NCBI GenBank assembly: GCA_903813345.2
Contig: CAIIXF020000003.1
Location: 27,603,248 to 27,667,247 of the forward strand
Length of the DNA stretch: 64,000 nt
Source of the DNA: Owenia fusiformis
Lineage: Eukaryota > Annelida > Polychaeta > Sabellida > Oweniidae
Direction of reading: 5' to 3'
Part shown: one piece after another, positions 56,800 through 64,000 of the stretch
Layout of the letters: each line of letters begins with the position of its first letter
How positions within the stretch are numbered: position 1 is the stretch's first letter
Notes under the pieces: model-generated
Told to the model about the DNA's origin: nothing
The model's database searches: none
What the model saw: the letters and a program-made list of their open reading frames with translations, nothing else
Position numbers and translations under genes: made by a program

Positions 56800-58881
56800 A
56801 TGTACAGGAAATATCGTAATATTGTTCGAATACGAATACTAAACATGCAGACTCATTCTGATGGCATTGAAAATACACTTAAAGAGAAACTCTCTAGATC
56901 TATTACTAGCATACAAGAGGAAACATCTGAAGAAAACCCCGTCCCAGATTCTTCCGAAGTGACTAACCGAGATGAGAAAGAGTCTGGAAATGATGCTGCC
57001 AACGATGATGATGACGATGCTGAAAACAATGACCCGGATGGTGAGCCTGCAAAAAAGGGTAAGAAACTGTCCGATGAAGAGCTCCTGGAAATCCAAGACA
57101 AGATAATTGAAGAAATAGTAAACGTTCGCATTCCTTTGCTAAAGGAGATTACGAGTGCTGATCCAGTTGAATTAGACAAACATTTCAGAAATGCTGTCCT
57201 GTTTATCGCTCAGGCATACTTCAAGTTTAACAAACATGGTATTCTTCGAACCAGGCCCTATAAAATTAGACTTGATGACACCCTGGCCTCAAATGGTCTG
57301 CTAGCATATTATCTCAAAGCACTGCACCATCTCAAAGAAGAGGGACATGCCTATTTAGGAGAAGGTGGCGCTATTTTGCAAGACAAGCCTTTTTGTAATA
57401 TAACCAAGACATTGATCAACTGCTCTGATACCGGGGACAGTTTCTGCAGACATGTTTGTGAAGTTGATGGTTTCTTGGACTTCTTAGTGGACTTCCTTCG
57501 TAACCATCTGAAGGGGCATATAGAAAAGACTAATAAAGAATCTGTAGAAACTGGTATTCGGAACATAGTGGGTTGTCTTCATAATGTCTCAGTGAGATCT
57601 GAAAATAGGCAAGTGCTTAAGGACCATGGGGTTGTCGAAATCGTGTTGGAATATAGTGAGCAGTCTCCCAAAGAGCGAATCCGCCTATCGACGTTATTTA
57701 CATTGTCGTTCACATTGGATGAATCACAGAGCCATCTATTCGCATCAAATCCTAAACAGATCAAATTATTACTAAGTTATCTTTCTCAGGCAATGGAATC
57801 CAAAATAAGACGACACAAAGGGTACTCTGCCGTTGAGTTGGCTCAAGCAGTTTCACAACTGTCAATCAACGATGGTAATAAGAAACTGATTTTTGAACAA
57901 GATGCCTTGCCACTTCTGCTACACTTGGCCAAAGGTAATAAAGAAAATGAACAGATTGAAGCAACTAAAGCAATATGGATGCTTGCCTTTGATGAGGACA
58001 ATCAAACAAAAATGAAAAACAACTCAGAGTTGATTGAACTATTAGAAACACTGAAAGGTCATAACAATAAGGAAGTCAGGAACAACGCCAAAGGGGCATT
58101 ATGGACCCTGAAGGAAAAATCAGAACAGCATAAAATTCAAACAGAAGCAGAGTCCGGAGTTAAGGAAAGTGAAGTGAAGCATATCATGATCAGTTACAAC
58201 TGGGGCCATCAGAAACTGGTGAAGCGTATAAATCAAGAATTAAAGAGTCTTGGGTATAAAATATGGTTGGACATCGAACAGATGGAAGGGAGTACACTCG
58301 GTGCTATGGCTGCAGCCGTAGAGGGCGCATGCGTCATTATCGTCTGCATGTCTCAGAAATACAAGGACAGTCCTAACTGTAGGGCAGAGGCAGAATATGC
58401 CTACAACCTCCAGAAACCAATCGTCCCATTGCTCATGGAGAAGGGATATCGGGCAGACGGTTGGCTAGGGATGTTACTGGGTACAAAACTGTTTTTCAAT
58501 TTCAGTGGGAAATATCCATTTGAAGATAAAATGCGGGAGCTAATCAAGGAGCTTGGGAATCAAGGAAAGGGTCAAAGTGTAGATCAAACAGACGTTGCTC
58601 AAAGTTTACCTATGTCTATGTCATCACTTCCTGCGCCATCGGTTCCCAAGAAAGTTGAATCGGGTGCGCAGACATGGGACAACGCTCAAGTCAAAGATTG
58701 GTTGAAAAAGATCGGTCTTGAAAATGACAATTTGAACAATGTATCAGGGAAGGAGCTGATGTTTCTGAGAGGTTTAAGATCTGAAGCGCCTGAATTTTTC
58801 TTCTCTTATTTGAATAATAAATTAAATATCTCAGGCCTTTACGATCTCCAAGTATTTACAGATGCATTAAGACAATTGTGA
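56800..58881 (+). CDS. ARM-repeat, TIR-domain and SAM-like protein
   Basis: A single uninterrupted 693-codon frame, less AT-rich than its surroundings. Residues 1-90 are polar and acidic (five aspartates at 69-73, then a lysine cluster at 85-89) and look disordered. About 95-445 is helical, with armadillo-like repeats clearest at 248-330 and 343-440 (NNAKGALWTL at 428-437). Residues 459-586 form a TIR domain: strand A HIMISYNW (461-468), a BB-loop region LDIEQMEGSTLGAMAAAVEG, then SQKYKDSPNCRAEAEYA, where E530 aligns with the catalytic glutamate of NAD-cleaving TIRs such as SARM1. Residues 626-693 (W626, W634, final DALRQL) fit a SAM domain. The order ARM-TIR-SAM differs from SARM1 (ARM-SAM-SAM-TIR). 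It is probably a cytosolic NADase or signalling adaptor; activity is inferred. Translation may start at Met16 (56845), which gives a more ordinary N-terminus. The absence of introns suggests a retrocopy or an intronless family member. Confidence 0.92.
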   Translation: MYRKYRNIVRIRILNMQTHSDGIENTLKEKLSRSITSIQEETSEENPVPDSSEVTNRDEKESGNDAANDDDDDAENNDPDGEPAKKGKKLSDEELLEIQDKIIEEIVNVRIPLLKEITSADPVELDKHFRNAVLFIAQAYFKFNKHGILRTRPYKIRLDDTLASNGLLAYYLKALHHLKEEGHAYLGEGGAILQDKPFCNITKTLINCSDTGDSFCRHVCEVDGFLDFLVDFLRNHLKGHIEKTNKESVETGIRNIVGCLHNVSVRSENRQVLKDHGVVEIVLEYSEQSPKERIRLSTLFTLSFTLDESQSHLFASNPKQIKLLLSYLSQAMESKIRRHKGYSAVELAQAVSQLSINDGNKKLIFEQDALPLLLHLAKGNKENEQIEATKAIWMLAFDEDNQTKMKNNSELIELLETLKGHNNKEVRNNAKGALWTLKEKSEQHKIQTEAESGVKESEVKHIMISYNWGHQKLVKRINQELKSLGYKIWLDIEQMEGSTLGAMAAAVEGACVIIVCMSQKYKDSPNCRAEAEYAYNLQKPIVPLLMEKGYRADGWLGMLLGTKLFFNFSGKYPFEDKMRELIKELGNQGKGQSVDQTDVAQSLPMSMSSLPAPSVPKKVESGAQTWDNAQVKDWLKKIGLENDNLNNVSGKELMFLRGLRSEAPEFFFSYLNNKLNISGLYDLQVFTDALRQL

Positions 58882-59274
58882 AGAAGCACGGTTCCACGTA
58901 CACATGAAAATACGACAATAGGGTGGTTAAGTTACACGTGTTTTAAAGAACCTGCACGTCAGCGTGAACTATTTCGACTCCTTTGATTATTGCCCTGCTC
59001 TCAATTCACTTTCCAGGGATCTAATTACAATTATTAGGGAGTTTAAGCTTGCATATAAAATCGTCAACCTATACGTATGACCAATCTTAAATTCCCTACT
59101 GTCCAAGTAAACAGTCAAATGGGAGAACTAATCCACAAAAGGACCATAATTGATCTACACGTCCAGGTACAAGTTAAAAAACGTGCATCTTAACCTCACT
59201 ATCATTACCCAGTGCTATCTTTATTGTAGTACAAGAAGCATACCTTATATGTAACCTGACCATTTATAGAAAAC

Positions 59275-59280
59275 AATAAA
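59275..59280 (+). promoter_or_regulatory. Likely polyadenylation signal of the TIR gene
   Basis: AATAAA lies 394 bases after the stop codon, followed by a T-rich stretch (TTTTATCTTATC). No earlier canonical signal was noticed in the 3' region. It ends before the hairpin cluster that starts at 59435. Confidence 0.5.
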
Positions 59281-59434
59281 TTTTATCTTATCTAATGTTG
59301 ACTGGTTATAAAATAACATTTTGGCAATTTAGTGGTCTTTTATCAAAGCCATATATTACATGCAGTTCAATGCGAAATCAGTTCCTTCTCGACGAGTTAA
59401 ATTTTCTTCAGATAAAATACCAGCTATACACAAT

Positions 59435-59704
59435 ATTATCCTACACTTAGTGTACTAAATGTATAATAACATTAAAAAATAAATTTGATATTTATTGGCA
59501 AAATGAATATCCGGAGGATATCGTAACGATATACTCCGGGCGGAGGATATCGTGACGATATACTCCGGAAAACCCAATATGCGGAGGATATTGTGACGAT
59601 ATACTCCGCTTGTTGATTTCCCGCCAAACTGACTCCATTTGCCATGGAATTCATTTTGCAATGATATTATACATTTAGTACACTCCTTGTAAGTGTAGGA
59701 TAAT
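59435..59704. mobile_element. Foldback element with three internal palindromes (270 bp)
   Basis: The ends are ATTATCCTACACTTAGTGTAC and, on the right, GTGTAGGATAAT, with arms of about 45 bases (including CTAAATGTATAATA). A second inverted pair, GGCAAAATGAAT/ATTCATTTTGC, lies inside. The centre carries the three 27-bp palindromic boxes listed separately. No gene. Confidence 0.85.
59512..59608. repeat. Three 27-bp palindromic boxes
   Basis: CGGAGGATATCGTGACGATA followed by TACTCCG at 59512-59538, 59541-59567 and 59582-59608. Each is a near-perfect palindrome around GT(A/G)AC, and the copies differ from each other by one or two bases. The repeated symmetric box could bind a dimeric protein or be a transposase subterminal site. 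Confidence 0.9.
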
Positions 59705-59710
59705 AAGAAC

Positions 59711-59845
59711 ATCCTATGATTTTTTTCAGAATATCATTTTAATCTATTCGGTGATATTGATATATGCACTCGTTCGCTTCGCTCTCTCGTGCAGATATCA
59801 ATATCACCTCGTAGATAAAAATGATATTCCTCAAAATCATAGGAT
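59711..59845. mobile_element. Hairpin MITE, ATCCTATGATTTT ends (135 bp)
   Basis: ATCCTATGATTTTTTTCAGA is mirrored by CTCAAAATCATAGGAT. Inner mirrored boxes are GGTGATATTGATAT/ATATCAATATCACC around TCGTTCGCTTCGCTCTC. It starts six bases after the preceding foldback. Confidence 0.85.
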
Positions 59846-59895
59846 ATCCTATAATTATTATATCACTATCTAGCTAGCGACAGTATGATTGGTCA

Positions 59896-59990
59896 AAACC
59901 GGGTCACATGTCGTGGGATATCTGGCGATATTCAATGGCAATGCTAATCAGATAAGACAACCGTGAGATATCTAGCGATATCCCACGCTC
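59896..59990. repeat. Imperfect inverted repeat, GGGATATC type
   Basis: CGTGGGATATCTGGCGATAT on the left and AGCGATATCCCACG on the right, with a central AGCAATGC-like stretch that is not palindromic. It may be a decayed member of the hairpin families beside it. Confidence 0.5.
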
Positions 59991-60147
59991 CCGGGAATTT
60001 TCAAAGAATTTGTTTTCGTTCAGTGTAAATAATTTAGTTCAGTGTAAGCCAAAATGGCAGACGAACCGAGTAGATTCAATGTATTTCAATGTTAACCTAT
60101 GACTTATAATAATATTAGGGATGTTAAGCTAGTCAGTGATATAATAA

Positions 60148-60285
60148 AACAAATATTTCACTCTATTTTCGGTGAATGCCTGTAGCACTTTCACAAGGTG
60201 ATATTCCACTTGCCCTTCGGGCTTCGTGGAATATCACTTGTGAAAGATGTACAGGTATTCACCTCAATAGAGTGAAATATTTGTT
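60148..60285. mobile_element. Hairpin MITE, AACAAATATTTCACTCTATT ends (138 bp)
   Basis: The arms mirror each other almost throughout: AACAAATATTTCACTCTATT, GGTGAATGCCTGTA, CTTTCACAAGGTGATATTCC, around the turn GCCCTTCGGGC. The CTTCGGG turn and TATTTCACT words recall the 9520 hairpin, so the two may be distantly related. Confidence 0.85.
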
Positions 60286-61106
60286 CAGTATCTACAACCT
60301 GATGAGTCAGCATAATGTAAAGTGTAACCGTCTGAAACACATCAGAATCCAATGACAATATCTACAAATTATATCTTTGAAAATATCAGTTTACAAAAAT
60401 AACGATCCCATCTGTGATGCTATAGTCTTGCACCAAGCCTCTGAACCCCTACCCTATCTAGGCTGTGGAGGTTAAATGTGCGTCTTGGAGAATGTTGTGT
60501 TATTGCCATAATGACATATGATTGTTACATACGTATGATATAAATTGCATAGCATACTATATACCACTTTGTGTTGTTTTGGAACTCGTGATCACGTGAC
60601 TATGTGGTGTATTACTATATCTTATCGGTTACTGCATCCTGAACTTTTTTTAGCTTGATTGATGATAGTACTAAGATAAGGAGTCAAAAGGTGATTCAGT
60701 CTTGGGAACAGCCCAAGATAACGCGCTTCTATTGGCTCCCTCTATTGGCCAGGTTAATGAATTTAAGATTTCACCCCTCGGTGTTATATTGGGCTTTGGT
60801 GGTCTCATGGGCTAAAAGAAAGAAATTGAAGAAGGGCCGGCGCAAATCCCAAAATGGGGCTAAAAATGCATAAACCGGTAAATTATTCTAACATTCTTTT
60901 GAAATGTAAATTAAATCTTACCGGCGAAAGTATCTTCAAAAAGTCATTTTGACAATAAGCATCATTATTTATAGTTTCAAAGAATGTCCATAAACTATGT
61001 AAAACTGACTTTTGAATTAAATTGTCGTCTAGTGTCCCAATCACACTGTACTTCTCAATTATCAAATGCAATTTTTTTTTTTTGGGGGGGGGTTGTCAGT
61101 GCTATA
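60286..61106. other. Gene-free stretch
   Basis: A 72-codon frame (60655-60873) with the word FYWLPLLARL faintly recalls the HWLPV-R motif near the C terminus of some non-LTR reverse transcriptases, but nothing around it supports a retroelement. Otherwise nothing was recognised. Confidence 0.3.
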
Positions 61107-61837
61107 CACTCCCCGACAAAAGTTTGTCAACACCACCTCCCTCTATATGGAATCATATATTCGTACCTGTTCATGATAGCGACATCTTCACTGTTCCACA
61201 ACTAGTTACTTTGACGGAATGTCAATGTAACAAAATGCATGAACTTCCTGGTTACGAGTTTTTTGTTTTCTGTTTTTTTGATTTAAACCTACTAATTATA
61301 AGTCAAGTTGCAGATTATAATTTGGCACAAAGCTAGAAAATATAATATATAATATATAATATATTTAGTCTAGTTTTAATAAGTTTCTTCGATTTGGAAT
61401 TTGTTTGTAAATGAAGATGCAATTCATATATTTAGCCCCTCGCTTTTGGTACATTGACGAAAGTCCGTTATATCACCAATGTATGTTACTTTGACGACTT
61501 GAGTCAACGTAACAAAAGCGATGGTCTAAATGCATGAATTATTGAAAAATCAAATTCCAAATCGAGAACATTTCTAAAAGCTAGACTATGTCTAACTTTG
61601 TGCCAAATGATAATTCGCAAAATGACCTACGTAAGTTTAAATCGAGAAAACTCGTATCCAGGAAGTTCATCCATTTTGTTACACTGACGTGCTGTCAAAG
61701 TAACTTGTTGTGGAAAGGTGATCGTTGTCATCAATTTTTGCCTTATGGAATTTAGGACAATTCTAAACATTTAACAGGCTTAATACGCTACTCTCTGTCT
61801 AATGGAGTCTGAGTTTCAAAACTTTTGGAGGGGAGTG
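61107..61837. mobile_element. 731-bp near-palindromic foldback, CACTCCCC ends
   Basis: TA flanks both ends. Mirrored blocks run all the way in: CACTCCCC-ACAAAAGTTT at the ends; GTTACTTTGAC, TGTAACAAAATG and GAACTTCCTGG near 61205-61250 against 61660-61710; ATTTGGCACAAAG and TTCGATTTGGAATTTG against 61550-61620; CCTCGCTTTTGGTACATTGAC against GTCAACGTAACAAAAGCGA. The centre is near 61475. The open frames are by-products. It shares ends and TA target with 5995-6117. Confidence 0.85.
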
Positions 61838-62985
61838 TACGGTCGTGTATATATGCCATAAGTGGAGTAGATCGTCAATCGTCACAACAAATGCTAATTT
61901 GGATGTCCAATGTATAATTACCACTTTAAAAAGGAATTGGTAACTCAAAGGTTGCGGTAGCGACATATAATTTGGTTTATGGTAACAAATTAAACTAGTG
62001 TCAATGGCCAAACCCACCCAAATTAAACTATTTGATTAGTAGATAGAAAGTGTAATAAAATAATAATCCTCTCATATATTTCTTGAAGAATTTAAGAGTG
62101 ATTTGTTATGATATCAAAACTTGTGAAAAAATTGAATGGTCTTTCTAGCATGACTTAATTCATTAGAATTGGATTTTTGGAAAGCAAAAAAGCCATGTGG
62201 TCAATAGAAATGTTAATTAATATTCATCGAGAATGCATTAACATTTCTTCAAAATGCAGAGAAGGTCGAAGTGCAAAACTAGTATGATGTGACGGATAAA
62301 CAAGAAATAAAACAGATATTTGCAAAGCTATTCTGATCTTGATTTAGAGGTATCATTTCCGTGCATCATTCCTGATATATTTAGCTTTACCTATAGATAT
62401 ATAGTTATAGTATCACGACTGCACCTGAGCACAATGAATGTATTTATTGTTGAAACGCGAACACTTCCAAAGTATACTGAATATTAGTAATAACTCACCA
62501 CATAATTAATTTAATATGAGTAAATCGCGGCAAACATAACATATTCGTATACAATAATGTGTTGATATCTATCATGTTAATAAGTGGCATCAGTTGATGA
62601 TGACTGATCACCTTTAATAATCGCATTATCCCGGGGTTATAAGCCTTGTACTTTAAGGAGATGAAGCTCTCTTTTGACTAAGCAAAACCAAACTATAAGA
62701 AAACAGAAGGGTAATTATACACAATAATTTTCCAAGAACAAAATAGTATATTTACGTGGAATTATCTACTAATAGCACTACAGGATGTCATGCATATCTA
62801 CGTACTCAATCAAATGGATCGTGTGCATCTATCTACAATACATATAAAGTAAAGCCGGACATTCCAGAATACAATAGCGCATTACATAACGCAACGATGG
62901 GTTCCATCTGGTAAATATAAAAACATTTTCAGTTCTTTCGAAGTAGAACGTAATTTTCAAACAATATTGAAGAGTGTTGAAACAT
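61838..62985. other. Gene-free stretch
   Basis: AT-rich, no gene or transposon end recognised. Confidence 0.35.
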
Positions 62986-63134
62986 CACTGGCGGATTCAG
63001 GGGGGGGGGGGGCATGGGGCTTTTTAGGCCAAATTATCAAAAAAATTTTAGTTAGGGGCTCAAATTATTTTCTGAAAATGTATGCCTGCCTCAATATTTG
63101 CCCCCTCCCTTGCTAGTTTCTGGATTCGCCAGTG
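62986..63134. mobile_element. Small MITE, CACTGGCG(G/A)ATTC ends (149 bp)
   Basis: The left end CACTGGCGGATTCAG is followed by a 14-G run. The right end, complemented, is CACTGGCGAATCCAG. CAC/GTGGCGGAT-type ends followed by a G-run are common in hAT-like MITEs of invertebrates. No clear 8-bp target duplication was seen. A possible related left end is at 10171. Confidence 0.7.
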
Positions 63135-64000
63135 AGAATATGTAAGACAATGGTTCATGACCTGTATCCCATATCTATATAATCATATTCAATTAAATCA
63201 TAATTTATGATCTAAAGCAATGATCGTGTACTTAGTTGACACAGTATTTTTTTATCGAAATTCTTTAGAAAATTTGCTTTGTTTTAGATACAACCAATAG
63301 ATTTTGAAGTAATAATATTCAGAATTGTGTAAATTATTTAAAATGAGTTAAAAAGAAATGCAAATGTAGATTCGCTGAAGAAAGGTCATTTCACATTTTT
63401 AATCGTGTTCCCCACATTTGGCAGTAATTTTAGAGGGCTTCAGGTTTCAACGGTGTGTCCTGTGTTACATTCCTTTCTACCCTTGTTATTGACAATGACA
63501 TACCTTTGTTAAATGAACTACGATTCTGTTTATTTGTGTTAAAACAACGTGAATTACAACCGCGTGTGTTTTTTAAACTTTTGATGACACCGTTTGGTGA
63601 TGTCTATAGATGACAATAACGGATTCAACATGAGTAATGAATCTTAGTTTTATAGTTGTAGGGGATGTCGTAAATAGTTTGTTTTAAATCTCAGCGTACA
63701 TATACAAATATCATTAAAACAATATTTAAAAAACTAGGATTGTGTGTCTAGCCGTTTTATATATTCATTATAAAAGTCACGAAATTATAATTTTATATTT
63801 CAAAAAGTGAATATAAATATTTTAATAACTCATGTTAAACTTGACAGTTAGTATTTGTCACCTCATTTAAGATCGTTTTAAATGTTCAAATGTGAGAATT
63901 AAATATTACTTTTAAGAAACACAGTGAGATATGCATCACTTATGATAAAGAAATTGAAGGCACGTGTACGTCTGTTCTAGGATTCACCCTGGGTCTGTTT
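63135..64000. other. Gene-free stretch to window end
   Basis: AT-rich; no coding sequence, RNA gene or repeat recognised. Confidence 0.35.

Noticed and set aside
56839-57764. Minus-strand open frames of 61-108 codons opposite the TIR gene
   Set aside because: They are shadows of the long plus-strand frame, whose domain content is clear.
60655-60873. Possible reverse-transcriptase tail (FYWLPLLARL)
   Set aside because: Only a few residues match the HWLPV-R motif; no catalytic motifs, frame or 3' tail nearby.

Overview
This is an AT-rich, intron-and-repeat-style animal nuclear DNA window. It has one convincing protein-coding gene, no bacterial-style gene packing, and a very high density of non-autonomous DNA transposons. 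The single large reading frame (56800-58881, + strand) encodes an ARM-repeat/TIR/SAM-like protein of a kind found in invertebrate bilaterians. Together with the many short hairpin transposons and mariner remnants, this suggests a marine invertebrate such as a mollusc, brachiopod, echinoderm, hemichordate or lancelet. The sequence alone does not settle which; that assignment is inference.

Layout. About 1-11.8 kb is gene-free DNA with small MITEs (4.7, 6.0, 9.5 kb), a 145-bp tandem array rich in AAGATGGC motifs (8.1-8.66 kb) and simple tandem repeats. From about 11.9 to 31.9 kb there are at least three paralogous blocks in the same orientation and order (about 11.9-17.0, 22.7-27.2 and 27.6-31.9 kb), with traces of a fourth at the left edge. 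Each has a conserved segment near its right end that, read on the minus strand, looks like a promoter plus non-coding first exon ending in a splice donor. Blocks 1 and 2 are separated by a 4.49-kb foldback-type element (17695-22179) with ~480-bp inverted ends and 12 direct plus 3 inverted copies of a ~181-bp repeat. Because the blocks are paralogous, they supply empty sites for at least three transposon insertions.

31.9-56.8 kb is again gene-poor. It holds a second mariner copy with a recognisable DNAPAH catalytic motif, a 707-bp foldback, more copies of the TAATGCC palindrome family, a 255-bp MITE between two identical 207-bp direct repeats exactly 500 bp apart, two CTCF-like motifs, and a 1.56-kb C/G-tract element. 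The TIR gene at 56.8-58.9 kb has palindromic elements upstream (55.6 kb) and four different hairpin elements directly downstream (59.4-60.3 kb). A 731-bp near-palindrome at 61.1-61.8 kb and a small CACTGGCG-ended MITE at 63 kb close the window.

How things work together: the only protein whose role can be proposed is the ARM-TIR-SAM protein, a possible NAD-cleaving or signalling TIR protein related in domain content, but not domain order, to SARM1. The rest is best read as a duplicated locus of unknown product heavily remodelled by TA-, TTAA- and 8/9-bp-target transposons. Other than the TIR gene I could not identify any gene body; exons shorter than about 60 codons could have been missed.
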